Source: Gordionus sp. m RMFG-2023
Taxonomy: Eukaryota > Nematomorpha > Gordioida > Chordodea > Parachordodidae
NCBI RefSeq assembly: GCF_954871325.1
Contig: NC_088776.1
Span: 22,864,508-22,928,507, forward strand
Length of the DNA stretch: 64,000 nucleotides
Direction: 5' to 3'
Shown: in pieces, positions 1-11,798 of the stretch
How the letters are laid out: the number at the start of each line of letters is the position of its first letter
Position numbering within the stretch: position 1 is the stretch's first letter
Translations under genes and position numbers: made by a program
The notes under the pieces: generated by a model
The model's input: only the letters and a program-made list of their open reading frames with translations
Databases searched by the model: none
What the model was told of the DNA's origin: nothing

Positions 1-332
1 CTAGAGTGAGCATGGAGTAAAATTGAGGATAATTTATTTATAAACAAAGCTGCTACTATATCTGAAGAAGCATAAATAAATTTACAAAGTCCACTTACAA
101 AATATATATCAATTAAGGTTATATATGCAATCAATGGATTATATCTATAAGTTGGGTTTATAATATATAAATCTACAAATTTTGGTGATTTCAATGTATG
201 AGATGCTTGCAAATAAACATCATAGTCAATATCAGTGTATTTTACACGAAAATATTTGTCTTGTATCATAGAATATGTTATCAATATAATTCTAATCATA
301 TATGCCATAATAAATATAAAGTAATTCATCAT
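1..332 (-). CDS. PIGM: PIGM, GPI mannosyltransferase 1 catalytic subunit, 5' part (runs off window)
   Basis: PIGM adds the first mannose to the glycosylphosphatidylinositol anchor, from dolichol-phosphate mannose, on the ER lumenal side. About 110 codons are visible. A hydrophobic first segment (residues ~1-22) is followed by the lumenal motif KYTDIDYDVY, which holds the DxD motif expected of this family. Then comes the TYRYNPLIAYI block, matching the conserved TYRYTPLL region, and a second hydrophobic stretch (FIYASSDIVAALF). Spacing of these blocks fits animal PIGM without gaps. The start is the ATG at 332-330; a second ATG follows directly at 329, and an ATG at 308 lies inside the first membrane segment. 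The reading frame is open to base 1, so the C-terminal ~300 residues lie outside. It is on the same strand as GTF2H5, 19 bases downstream. Identification is from recalled family motifs. Confidence 0.88.
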   Translation of the reverse strand, partial: MMNYFIFIMAYMIRIILITYSMIQDKYFRVKYTDIDYDVYLQASHTLKSPKFVDLYIINPTYRYNPLIAYITLIDIYFVSGLCKFIYASSDIVAALFINKLSSILLHAHS

Positions 333-351
333 ATATGGTGTTATTTCAGCC

Positions 352-626
352 TTAATCCTCAATTGAATTAACAACTGGAAATGATAATTTGTCTAATAAT
401 TCATCTACTTCTTCCCGAAGTGATTCAACAATGTCTGAAGAAACAAAGATATGTGTATCATCTAAGTCTTTCATATTATTTAATACAATTAAAACATTTT
501 AAAAAAAACTTGAATTATAAATTTTTTGCCCAATTTTGAAGTTTCATCGAGATAAATTAAAAACTGTTTCATAGTCGAATCACTTAAATACCTGTTTATA
601 AAAATAATTTGCATAAAGTTTACCAT
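352..626 (-). CDS. GTF2H5: GTF2H5 (TTDA/p8), TFIIH subunit 5, two exons
   Basis: GTF2H5 is the smallest TFIIH core subunit. It stabilises the complex for transcription initiation and nucleotide-excision repair, by contacting the p52 subunit. Exon 1 is 626-510 (39 codons, starting MVNFMQ, with the hallmark MKQFLIYLDE and KKFIIQ). Exon 2 is 468-352 (DLDDTHIFVS to NSIED, then TAA). Together they give 77 residues against 71 in human, with colinear conservation. The start matches the human MVN start; an in-frame upstream ATG at 713 is probably 5' UTR. The 41 bases between the exons are not a clean GT-AG intron: they read GT...AA, or equally TT...AG if shifted by one base. This needs cDNA support. 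The gene sits 19 bases upstream of PIGM on the same strand. Confidence 0.9.
469..509 (-). other. 41-base non-canonical intron in GTF2H5
   Basis: Read on the minus strand, the segment starts with GTTTTTTTT and ends with ATGAAA before the GAC codon of exon 2. The only way to keep the protein colinear is to remove exactly 41 bases. A normal acceptor (AAAG) lies one base further on but would break the frame. Either the splice is non-canonical or the assembly has a one-base error. Confidence 0.6.
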
Positions 627-713
627 TCTATCATGACTCCTTTTATCACATTTACCATGTTTATAACTAAAAAAATATATAGACCCTTGACAGCTGTTAA
701 ATACTGACAACAT

Positions 714-999
714 TATGTCATGATAATACTAATATTAGAAACATAAAATTCATTAGAACCAATCATATTTTAAAAAATGACAATTTAGAACACAAATAAA
801 TATAATAATGGAAAATACTAAATATTAGAGCGTTTTAATATTATAATATATTATAGCTCTCTAACCCGGTATGTTCGCACTAAATTATAGAATTAAACAT
901 AATAATTTAAAAGGTTAATCAAAACTTCGTTCATTAATGTAACCTTTGCGATTGCGCCAATTTCTCTATAATATGTTTAGGGTTTCAAGGGTATCACCA
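714..999. other. Gene-poor sequence upstream of GTF2H5
   Basis: AT-rich DNA between the GTF2H5 5' end and the hAT remnant. It would hold the GTF2H5 promoter, but no clear core element is recognisable. Confidence 0.4.
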
Positions 1000-2229
1000 G
1001 GGCCGTAGCTATGAATTTTCAGCTAGGGGTCCAGCTGCTTAGTTGAGGGGGCCACTATTTTTTAAAAATAAAACAAATTAAGCATTCATTAAAAATTTTT
1101 GCCATTTTTATCAAAAATTTATTAATGTAATATGAATACAAAATAATACTATAATATGAATATACAAAATTATAATATAATATGACGATTTTTTATTTTT
1201 AAATTTTAACATAAATTAATTAATGAATAAATTTTCTGTTATATTTTTTCATAAGCCATCAATACGAAATTTTGCTTACGTTGATCTTTGATCGACTCTA
1301 GTGCTCGATAGAACTCTCTTTAGTGTAGAGAATGAGGTCTCGAAGCCGCTGATACCCCAATGATGATGGCTGCTGAGTAGAATTTATACACTTTTTTAAA
1401 TGCATGATGATATTTTTTTATACATATTTAGGATATAAAAATTATGTATTTCTTTAACTTCTGCAGCTAATAATCCTTTAGCTTTTTTATTTTATGATGT
1501 AACGTTCCTATATTTAAGTTTAATAATGATTCTAATGGGATTATTTTATCTGATATAAAATAATCAGGGTAAAAGGGGACAATGTATTGTTAGTAGATTA
1601 TAATCATCTTGTGTAAATATATCTAAAAAACGATCAACAGAGTAATCAATAATTTCATAATAATTCCTAGTCTATTTCACAATCAAATTGTAATTTGGAC
1701 TCGACTAAAAAATCTTGAAAGTTTATATTAGTTTTACGTAACTTTGATAATTTTTGGGGAGTGAGATTAAATTCTTCTAAAATTTTTACAGCCTTAATTC
1801 TAATAAAATCAAAAGAATTATCGCTTCTTTTATTTTTTATTATATTGATTGTGGAATCAATACAATTTTTAGCATCATATTGGACATTTTTGGGTATAAA
1901 TTTCATAATTTTATTTAATTCAGGATCTATGGATGGTGTATGAAAATTCTAGAAAAATAAATTTTGTTTTCATCATTTGCAGCTTCCGTAATTATCTCCT
2001 GCAGAAATAGTATTAAATATTAATTTAAGATAGTAACGACTACGGTTAATTTGTTGTCATACCAAAATTGTTGTTATTTCAGTATCCTTGTTTATATTTA
2101 GATTTTTGTCATGCCAAATTATTATCAAATTTTAATGAGCTTTTGAGCTTTTATGTTTAGCAATCCCTTATTTGCAGCTAACGCATTTTTCCAATTTCTT
2201 AATCTCTTTTGTCCAAATTCATCACTTGG

Positions 2230-2470
2230 TGAAAAGAATAAGGTTCTTAACGATATAGCGCGAGGTGCGAGTCAGTAAAAATATATTTTATTAACTCCTT
2301 TCTATTTCTTTTCTAAAGGTATATATACATTTTCTAAAATATAAATTAGAATATAAAACGAAATACAAAAAAGTAAAATAATATAAAAAAAGTAAGGTTA
2401 CGCCGTTTATAAAATAAAATTAGATTATAACAAAAAATAAAATTTATATTGTAATTAGAATAATGCAACA
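2230..2470 (-). repeat. LTR of the coding-less LTR element (3' LTR in its own orientation)
   Basis: 241 bp, TG...CA, matching 4112-4352 base for base as far as read. Confidence 0.9.
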
Positions 2471-3835
2471 TTCTCCCTCTTCTGATAATTTCATCGGAGA
2501 AGTCATGAGAGTTTGTTGTCCAAGTGGTTTATCATTTTGGCTTGTCCCAATCGTTGGTTTGATTAATTCGATTATGCACGTTGGTTTGTTTAATCACAAG
2601 CTTGATATCCATATCGTAAATTGTCTCCATTAATCATAGCTTGTTTGATAGTACTCAATTGTTATTATCATTTTTTATAATTAATCCAGTCGAATATTGG
2701 AATTTGGAATAAATCGGAATATATAATTTGGAATAGTTGATCAAATCAAATGTATGAATAATATGCACGAATAAAATTTTGAATTTTGGAACAATAAAAT
2801 ATGTAATAAGGAATGATAATTTATGGAATAAGGAATAAAATTTTAATCCAGAATAAGGAACGATAAATCATAATGATTATCATAATATTTTTAAGTTAAT
2901 CATAGCGTTTTATATTTTTAGCGTTTTACATTTTTAGCGTTTTATACTTTTAGCGTTTTATGCTATTTTTTGCGTTTTACATTTTTTTTATTAGTAGAGT
3001 TTTAATATTTAATTAGTAGCGTTTTAATATTTAATTTATTTTTATTTATTTTCAATCTCCAAGGTTAAAATATGCAAATATTATGCACATTTCCCTCTCT
3101 TAAAAAAAATTTAAAATTTCACACAATATTTTTCTAAAATAATGTTGTTTAATTTTTACATAACCTTTTGTCTTCAAAAGCTTTATTTCAAAAACATTTT
3201 TATCATATTAAGTATTACTTATAAGAATCAATCCCTTTTAATTCATATGTTTTAATTACATTTTAATATATTTAAAATTAAAATTTTATCTACTTGTTAA
3301 GGATTTTTAATGGTTTATATTTAATTATATCTAAGAATTCATCTTTAGGATTAGTTAATTTACAACAATTGGTCATCATTCAAGAAATCAAAAAAAATAC
3401 CAATATTTCACTAAAATTTAAGTAAATAATTTTTTTAAAGGCTTTTTGTGTGGTCTATATCCATTATGATTTTACATTTTAGTATCAATATTTCACTAAG
3501 AAATTATAAATAATTTTTAAAGGCTTTTTGTGTGTTCAAATATCCATTATGATTTTACATTTTAATGATTTTAAAAATTATAACATGCCTTTATCCTGGC
3601 ATAAAATCTTAATATAATAACTTTTCTTCTTACGTGAATTAGAATAATAAGTAATCATCATAGGTCTCACAATATAGAATTCATAACCTAACGTCTAACT
3701 TTCATTAAGGTTCTTTCTAGGTTGCCACATTAGGTTAGGTGCTGGCTATTATATTCCAGTCCAACATCCAGAGCCGGGACACCATGAAGAAAGAAGCTTT
3801 ATGCATGAAAGAACGTGCTAAGGTTTGATTCTTGG

Positions 3836-4085
3836 TCATCTCCATAGATTAGACATTGGTCATATCAATAGATTAGGCAGTCACAATAAATAAGGTAATA
3901 ATAGGTAGTCATCTCCATAGGTTAAGCAGTCTCCATAGATTAGATAGTCATCTCAGTAGATTAGGTAGTCACAATAGATAAGGTAGTCATAATAGGTAGT
4001 CATCTCCATAGGTTAAGCACAAGGTAGAGTCATAATAGGTCTCCATAGGTTAAGCACAAGGTAGAGTCATAATAGGTAGTCATCT
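3836..4085. repeat. Tandem repeat AGGTAGTCATCTCCATAGGT in the element leader
   Basis: Irregular tandem copies of a unit built from GTAGTCATCTCCATAG, GGTTAAGCA and GATTAGGTAGTCAC fill the 250 bp next to the primer-binding side of the LTR element. Confidence 0.8.
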
Positions 4086-4111
4086 TTTTCTAGTCCTCAC
4101 CCGGGGCACCA

Positions 4112-4352
4112 TGAAAAGAATAAGGTTCTTAACGATATAGCGCGAGGTGCGAGTCAGTAAAAATATATTTTATTAACTCCTTTCTATTTCTTTTCTAAAG
4201 GTATATATACATTTTCTAAAATATAAATTAGAATATAAAACGAAATACAAAAAAGTAAAATAATATAAAAAAAGTAAGGTTACGCCGTTTATAAAATAAA
4301 ATTAGATTATAACAAAAAATAAAATTTATATTGTAATTAGAATAATGCAACA
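4112..4352 (-). repeat. LTR of the coding-less LTR element (5' LTR in its own orientation)
   Basis: 241 bp, identical by eye to 2230-2470. The primer-binding site lies at 4111 and below, on the minus strand. Confidence 0.9.
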
Positions 4353-4560
4353 CTTGAGCTACACAAGCATTTCCTACATAGAAAACAAAAAGCAGCGTCA
4401 GCTTCTACACTGTACTCCAATCAGTCTCGACCTCTATACCATGATTTTAGAAATAATCTCAGCTTACCATGGATATCTTATTTTACGGAATTGATTTATT
4501 TGATTTGCTTTGGTTCATTCTGGCCAAGATCACCTGGGATTTGAATTGAACTTGAATTAT

Positions 4561-5364
4561 TAGAGGATTATTTTTTACAATATATAGGTATTGCCAACCC
4601 TATAGAGATTAGTTTTTGCTCATATAAGTTAAGGTCAAATAATTCCTCACTAGGTAACAAAACATAATAGAAATGTATACTCACTATGAGCAGAATCAGT
4701 TTCAGGAATTTCTGATGTTGTAATACTAGTAGATTGTAGGAGTTGTGACATAAGCATAGACAGGGGGGGGGGTGACAAGGGAAAATCCCCCCTTCAGAAA
4801 TGTATCACTTTTTGTGAATATCATTTTAAGCTAATAAAAAAAATCCCCCTTAGTCCTCCTTTCCCCACCTTCCACTCCATGACCTCCAAAAATGTATGCA
4901 TATAACTTAAACAATAATTTGAAAGAAAGAATTTAAAAGTCAATATTTTTTTATAAAAATATTCATCATAATTTATACATTTTTGGAAAAAAGCATTTAA
5001 AAAAATAAAATATTACAAACAAGGAATGATAAAAACAATAAATAAAATAAAACTAATTGGAAAAATAAATACTAATAGATAAGATTATATATGGGAATAG
5101 GATATCCTAATAAAAGTAAAGATATTTTAAACATTCTCAATAACTGTGATAGGGTTGCTAAATGTTAAGGTTTAATAGTTAATAAGATCTAGTCATATAA
5201 CTCCATAAAATATTAAATTCATAAGTTTATTTCTTTAATTATAATAAATAAATATTATGAATAATATAAAAATCATTTTAATCATAAAAATTAATAACTT
5301 TATTAGATAATATATAATTTTTATCAAAATATACAAGATATATTAATATTCATATAACTAATAA
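4561..5364. other. AT-rich stretch without recognisable gene
   Basis: No coding region recognised. A G-run at about 4758 followed by repeated CCCCC tracts (4785-4870) resembles the subterminal G/C runs of the hATs elsewhere in the window, but no paired end was found. Confidence 0.4.
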
Positions 5365-5739
5365 TAATTGATAGGATATTTTTAAAGTCATTGCATTATT
5401 TTTATATGAATTTCTGATAAATAAATAAGAATATGTTGCCATAAGAAATAAAGCTTCGCTTCAGATATAGATTCAGAAGGTTTTGTTCCATTACCAAAAT
5501 CTATATATCCATGAAACTCTTTTTTATACCAATGAATAAGTCGCTGAATATCAAGGCTTAAAATAGTAAATAATTGATAGGATATTTTTAAAGTCATTGC
5601 ATTATTTTTATATGAATTTCTGATAAATAAATAAGAATATGTTGCCATAAGAAATAAAGCTTTGCTTGCTCAGATATAGATTCAGAAGGTTTTGTTCCAT
5701 TACCAAAATCTATATATCCAGGAAACTCTTTTTTATACC
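5365..5739 (-). pseudogene. P-element/THAP9-like transposase fragment, tandemly duplicated (206-bp unit)
   Basis: On the minus strand the block SLDIQRLIHWYKKEFHGYID followed by FGNG resembles the RNase H-like core of P-element/THAP9 transposases, where SLDEM and a GYVD-G motif occur at this spacing. The first catalytic position of the family (SLD) is kept. A 206-bp segment starting at 5365 is repeated from 5571. The second copy is interrupted at 5739 by a Gypsy element and resumes at 11799. Upstream residues (GLSIQSNSHVQLFTI) are readable at about 11900-11845. The piece is too short to be functional. An alternative is an exon of a domesticated THAP9-like host gene; the match is by memory of the motif only. 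Confidence 0.5.
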
Positions 5740-5957
5740 TGTTGATTGATCATATATAAATTTAAAGAATTAATCTTAAATTTGAATAGTTAATCTTATA
5801 TTATAAATTGATGTGTTTGATATAATTTAACTATTCACAAAAACGTGATATTATATATTTTTCAATTAACTTTTTTTTATATATATATACTATGTTTTTA
5901 GATATAGAAAGAGAATAAAATATTTTAAAAAATAATTAATTTGAATAGCTTACTTCA
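5740..5957 (+). repeat. 5' LTR of the Gypsy element
   Basis: 218 bp, TGTTGATTGATC... to ...GCTTACTTCA, followed at once by the primer-binding site. Confidence 0.93.
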
Positions 5958-8900
5958 TGGTGCCCCGGTTACGGTGGTACGTTTTTCGTTTTTCTTTCTC
6001 TTTAAAAAAATAAAATAAAGTAAATAATAAAAGTTTAAAAAAATTTAAAAAAATATCCTTACCTTGAATTCTTTTGTAAAAATAAAAAGTAAAGGAATTA
6101 CTTATCAAATTCGTCGTTCGATATTGGAGATGATAAAAGGACATATAAAATTTTTTTGACTTTTCTTTTCGATAGTCAAAATTTTATCCAAATTTACAAA
6201 ATCATGAAAGGTAAAAAAAAAAAAGAGAAAATAAAATATACATATATATAAATAAAAAGAGTAATATGATAAAAAAATAGTTTTTTCATCGGAATCTTTG
6301 CATTTTTACGTTATGATGTTTTGTTTTAAAGCTTATAATATACCTCAGTGCATAATTATCGATAAAATGTTGAAGGAAATGGGAGTATGTAATGAATTCT
6401 CTTATATCCGTGATAATAGAATGAATGAAATTGTCTTTTATTTCAAGTCCTTACGAAAAATGATTGATGCCTATATGTCTCTAAATGAAGCCCTATATTT
6501 TTGATGAAAATAATTTCATTTTTATATCTTGTGAAATTACGGAATATTAAAATTTAAATATTAAAATTTAAATATCTTTACGCTTTACATATTTGACATA
6601 CTATATTTATAGGGTATAGAAAATTTTCCCTATGTTACGTTATTAAATATAAATTTACGCGATGTTTAACCTATAGAATATCAATAAAAATTTTTTAATT
6701 TTCCTTCTAAAACTTAGTGGACTTAGTGGACCACATTCTCTTGATTAAAATTAAAATTTTTAGACAACTTAAATTTGATTTTAATGAACTACAATGTTTT
6801 GCTTTTACGATTTTAAATATTGAAAGTTTACTTTACTCAAATAAAATTTTATCATGGACGAAAAATTAACTCCTACACACACACTCAATATGTTCCAAAA
6901 TTTCCCAAGTTATCAGGAAAATTATCTGAGACTTATCTTAACTTAATAGAAACATACTTTGAAGGACATATTGAGTCAGACTCATCTAAAGTTAGGACAC
7001 TACTATGTAGCTTACCAATTGAGATTGTAGACCAAGTTACGTCGATATGTTCTAAAGCACAGTTAAAAGACTATAATATTGTTTTTGGTAAATTGAAAAA
7101 TTCCAAGTGAGGACATTAATGTAAATATAAAGAACTTTAACTTAGCGGTACAAGGTGCCGAGGAGTCCTTCCATACTTTTTATTTTAGAATTTCAAAACT
7201 TCATAAAAAATGCGATTTTGATAACGATACAAGAATGATTGAGAAATTAATAACTTGTTCTTTAAATGATAATATCAGAAGGAAGTTAAATCATAAGCAC
7301 GAAGGCTTAGATAAGATGATGAAATTAGGAGTGGAGTTAGATGGCAGCAATATTAAACCAGACGTTAGCGATACAAATTATGTAGACAATGATAAAAAAT
7401 TGGATAAAAATAAAAAATTTTACAATTTAAACATGGATAAAATACCATGCAAAAGTACTTTTAGTAATAATGAGAATAATTCTAATGATTATGAACATAA
7501 TAATTTTAGAGAAAATAATTTTAATTATAATGGACATAACACTCGAAAGGAAAATTTTGATTTTAAGAAGAGGAATTATAATGATTTTAGGCCTAATGAT
7601 AGTGCTAGCCGAAACTATCAAAACAATACTTTTCGAGACAGTGAGGGTAACTCTAGAAATTTTCGTAATAACCAATCTTCGAATAACAATTCAAACTATT
7701 ACGGAAGAAACTCCATGTGGCACAACAACAATAATGCAAACAATTATGATAGAAGCAATGCCTGGCAATACAATAACAATTCAAACAATTATGGTAGAGG
7801 TACTTGGCAAAACAATAATTATAATGGGAGAAACAATTCCTGGTCTTACAACAATCAAAGAAATCAGAGTCAATATAATAATCGATATGGTTATCAATAT
7901 CAATCCTACAATAACAACAATAATGGAGAAAATAATACGTGGAAAAATTATAATCAAAATATTAATCAAAGAAAACCATTACAATATAATGACATGAATC
8001 AAAGTAACATCAATTGTAACATGAACATTGAAGAGATTGTTGAAGAAAAAAATAACCCTACACAAAATAATAATGGTAGTGATTTTAATATCAACAATTT
8101 AACTGAGTTTAAACTTAATGATAATGCGTTCATGACTACTTTAAAAGTAAATGATGCTGCTGTTACTATGCAGGTTGATACGGGATCCAAGTTTACAATT
8201 ATACCTCATGATATGGCTAAACAAATAGGTATTAAAGATCTTAAAAAGTCCACTCTACAACTCACAGCTTATGATGGAAACTTAATCAAAATTATTGGCG
8301 TCACTCAAGTTAAAGTAACCTACGAAGGTATCACCAAACACTTGCAAGCCGTGATTGTTAAATCTAATAAAAATGCGTTATTGGGACGTATGTGGATTAA
8401 TGCCTTTAGTAATATTTGAACAAATTTATAGCAAACATTGATACCAACTATGAAGATGAAATAAAGAAATTAATAAAAGATTGCGAATCTAAACTGACTA
8501 AAAAACCGATCAACAAAGGGAATGTCAAGATATATCTACGTAATGACGCCAAACCGAAAATCATACCACCTAGACGGTTACCTTATTCAAAGATAGACGC
8601 TGTTACTAGAGAACTTATGAGATGGATAGGAGATGGAGTCATTGAGCCTGTAACAGATGTCCGATGGGCAAGTCCGATAACCGCTGTCTACAAGGATAAT
8701 GGGAGCGTTAGGGTTTGCGCCGACTTCAAAGACACTGTCAACCCAGCCCTTGAGGACTTCAGATACCCACTTCCAAGAATAAATGATCTTATCGCTAAGC
8801 TCAAGGAAGGGAAGAAGTTCACCAAGATAGATTTCAAGGATGCGTTCCTACAAATTCCCATCAACGAAACCTGCAGAGACATAACTATATCTACACACAG

Positions 8901-11035
8901 GGGGTACTACCGGTTTACCAGACTTCCTTTTGGGTTAAAGACTTCATCTGCAATTTTTCAACAAATTATGGATCAAATTTTCGGTGACATGAAAGATGTC
9001 ATATTTTATATTGATGATCTACTAATTACGGGAAGTAGTGACGAAGTTCATTTCAACAACATAAAGAAGGTTTTTGAAAGAATACTATCTCATGGTTTAG
9101 TGCCTAATTTTGCAAAAAGCTTATTTTTCAAAAAAAGTCTAAGGTTCTTAGGACATGACATCGACGCCAAGGGGATCCACGCCAACCATGACAAGATCGA
9201 GGCGATCGTTAAAATGCCGGAACCAAAATCAGCCGCGGAATTGTTAACGTTTCTAGGTATGGCCGGGTACTACAGAAAATTTTTGAACAACTTCGCTGAA
9301 ATAGCTGATCCTTTATACAAGATTGTTAACAAAGAAAAATGGGAGTGGAATTTGGAACACTCCAAAAGTTTTGATGATCTAAAGACATTGATTAGTCTTC
9401 CTCCAGCTTTGACGTACTTTAATCCTGAACTACCTATCGGAATTGCGACTGATGCATCTAAAAGAGGTTTGAGAGCTGTTTTGTTTCACACTGAAAAAGA
9501 TGGCAAAGAAAAACCGATAGCTTTTGCATCAAGAACTTTAGCAAAATCCGAAACAAACTATACCAATATTGAGCGTGAAGCTCTGGCCATTATGTTTGCT
9601 ATCAAGAGATTTCAAGAATACTTGATAGGGACTAAGTTCACTATTGTAACGGATCACAAGCCGCTAATCCATATTTTCACCAAAGGGCTCAAAGATAATA
9701 GCACCATGTCATTAAGGTTACAGAAATGGAGTATAATTTTGGGGGGTTACGACTTTAACATCAGATATAAAGCTGGTAAATACAATGTTTTTCCCGATTG
9801 CCTCTCAAGACTACCACAAGTAATTGATGATGACGTTATTGATGATATCGCGATTATAAATGACTTTGGCGATATACCTTTTAGTTTTGACCGAATACGT
9901 GATGAAACGTCGAAAGATTTTGAATTATCTCAAGTTATGAGTGACATAAGAAATAATGTGCCTATCCAAAATAAAATTTATGAAAATATTGAATACGAAC
10001 TAAGTATCATTAAAGATTGTCTGTACAAAAGCGACAAAATAATAATTCCGTCAAGTCTGAGAAAGAACATACTGAAGGCGTTACACGAAGGTCATTTGGG
10101 AGCAGGTAAAATTAAATCCTTAGCCAAAGATCGTATGTGGTGGTCTGGTATGGTCAACGACATTGATTTGGAAGTCAAAAGTTGCGATGATTGTAATATT
10201 TATCATGACAATCCAAAGAAAATACAAAATCCATGGGTAGCAGCAACTAAACCATTTGAAAGGATACAAAGAATTGGTTGATAATCGTTGATGCTTACAG
10301 TAAATTTCCGGTTATAGTTCCGGTAAAGAGTATTACGACTGAATTCACGTTAAAGGAAATTTATAAAACTATTTCACTATTTGGTATACCTGAAACCATT
10401 GTTACAGATAATAGTACCAATTTCACGAGCAAAGATTTTAAAAAATTTTGCAGCAATTATGGTATAAAACATGTACTAACGTCGGCCTACCATCAACAAT
10501 CTAATGGACAAGCTGAACGTATGGTGAGAACATTTAAAGCTCATATGAAAAGAAACATAAAGATTGACTTAGAAACTGCGCTGGACAGATTTTTGTTCAA
10601 CTATAGAAACACGCCGAATGACACTACGGGAGTTACACCGTCCAAGAGAATGTTTAACCGCGACATTAGAATAAAGTGGGATTTATTAAAACCTTTGGAG
10701 GATAAAGTTGGTGAAGTCTTCATGTCGTTACCACGAAATCGAACTTTTAATAGAGGAGACTAAGTTTGGTATAAGAAACAGGGTGATGATACGTGGTGCA
10801 AAGGCAACACCATGTTTCAAGTTTATACTGATAAAGGGATAGTAAGTAGGCATCTTGATCAGTTAGGGAAAAGAGAATGTTACAACAGTTTAAAATATTA
10901 TGAAATTGACCCTAAGAATTCCTCTAAGGGGGGAAGTGTGGACGCGAAGAATGAGATTAAGATACCAATTACTGGACCAATAAGAATTAAAAATAAACCT
11001 GATTACTTAAAAGATTACGTGCTTAAAATTTAAAA

Positions 11036-11110
11036 AATAAAACGCAAAAAAAATAAAATATAAAACGCTAAAAATATAAAACGCATAAAACGCTAAAAAT
11101 ATAAAACGCT
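11036..11110. repeat. Tandem AAAACGC(T) motif block, Gypsy element
   Basis: At least five copies of AAAACGC spaced by AT-rich bases lie after the coding region. Matching blocks occur in the other two LTR elements at 2900-3020 and 24073-24245, in the orientation expected from their strands. Confidence 0.8.
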
Positions 11111-11576
11111 ATGATTAATAAAAAATAATATAATAATCATTATGATTTCATTCCTTATTTTATTCCTTATTCCTTAAATTATCATTCCTTATTACATATT
11201 TTTCCGAAATTCAAAATTTATTCGTGCATATTATTCATATATTTGATTTGATCAACTATTCCAAATTACATATTCCGATTTATTCCAAATTCCAATGTTC
11301 GACTGGATTAATTATGAAACATGATAATAACAATTTTGAGAAATGTGAACAACATACGATAAGGATATCAAGCCTACAAAAAACGTACAAACTCACGCAA
11401 CTCTAATAAACGTTTTTATCAAACCTACGTGATAGAATCAAGCCTACAAGAACATTTGAGACTTATGCGCTAACCAAGATAAAACCGAGTACAATCGAAA
11501 CGGGAAAAAACTTCTGGGACAACAAGCTCTCGATGACTGCTGAGAAGAAGCTTCGTTCTTTGTAGAAGAGGGGGAA

Positions 11577-11793
11577 TGTTGATTGATCATATATAAATTT
11601 AAAGAATTAATCTTAAATTTGAATAGTTAATCTTATATTATAAATTGATGTGTTTGATATAATTTAACTATTCACAAAAACGTGATATTATATATTTTTC
11701 AATTAACTTTTTTTATATATATATACTATGTTTTTAGATATAGAAAGAGAATAAAATATTTTAAAAAATAATTAATTTGAATAGCTTACTTCA
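11577..11793 (+). repeat. 3' LTR of the Gypsy element
   Basis: 217 bp, nearly identical to 5740-5957 and followed by the target duplication ATACC. Confidence 0.93.
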
Positions 11794-11798
11794 ATACC

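Larger units (their letters stand above)
2230..4352 (-). mobile_element. Non-autonomous LTR retrotransposon without coding capacity, Gypsy-related
   Basis: Two 241-bp LTRs (2230-2470 and 4112-4352) look identical by eye and begin and end TG...CA. Flanking 5-bp target duplications are CTTGG and CTTGA. Orientation is minus: a primer-binding site TGGTGCCCCGGG directly follows the LTR at 4112, and a polypurine tract (AGAAGAGGGAGAA) precedes the LTR at 2470. The 1.64-kb interior has no gag or pol. It carries direct repeats at about 3405-3560, a tandem repeat at 3836-4085 and a GCGTTTTA block at 2900-3020. The region 2700-2880 matches, inverted, the 3' part of the full Gypsy element (11130-11300). 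It is structurally complete as a defective derivative and very young, given the LTR identity. Confidence 0.9.
1000..4560 (-). mobile_element. Degraded zf-TTF/DUF4371-type hAT DNA transposon, split by an LTR element
   Basis: The left end resembles a hAT terminus (CAGGGCCGTAGCTATG from about 1000). On the minus strand a TTF-type zinc-finger region is readable across the LTR insertion. At about 4465-4353 it reads LEYS, VEADAAFCFLCRKC, and at about 2229-2150 it continues with DEFGQKRLRNWKNAL. The C-terminal dimerisation region survives at about 1365-1270 (FETSFSTLKRVLSSTRVDQR, then a stop). A further helical fragment lies at 1906-1667. There is at least one in-frame TGA where the family has Trp (just before LEYS), and large stretches of the catalytic core are missing or unreadable. 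It is a dead copy, older than the LTR element inside it. The right terminus was not found. Confidence 0.65.
5740..11793 (+). mobile_element. Full-length Ty3/Gypsy LTR retrotransposon
   Basis: A 6.05-kb element between near-identical LTRs (5740-5957, 218 bp; 11577-11793, 217 bp, differing mainly by one T in a run) with a perfect 5-bp target duplication, ATACC (5735-5739 and 11794-11798). A primer-binding site TGGTGCCCCGG starts at 5958 and a polypurine tract lies just before 11577. Order of parts: gag-like region (~6.3-8.1 kb) ending in a very Asn-rich nucleic-acid-binding tail instead of zinc knuckles; aspartic protease (DTGSKF, ~8.17 kb); reverse transcriptase (YIDDLL, ~9.01 kb); RNase H (TDASK, ~9.45 kb); integrase with zinc-binding region (~10.1 kb) and catalytic core (~10.28-10.6 kb). 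This order is that of Gypsy/Metaviridae. No envelope gene. It looks nearly whole, with a few breaks, and is young. A GCGTTTTA-type block (11036-11110) precedes the 3' end. Confidence 0.95.

Noticed and set aside
61-140. GTAAGT...TTCAG intron-like segment inside PIGM (about 43 bases)
   Set aside because: The segment translates in frame into conserved PIGM sequence (VSGLCKFIYASSD), so it is coding.
7427-7997. Open frames rich in Ile, Thr or Met opposite or offset to the Asn-rich gag tail, and similar ones at 24777-25152
   Set aside because: They are shadows of the low-complexity AAT/AAC codon runs in the true frame.
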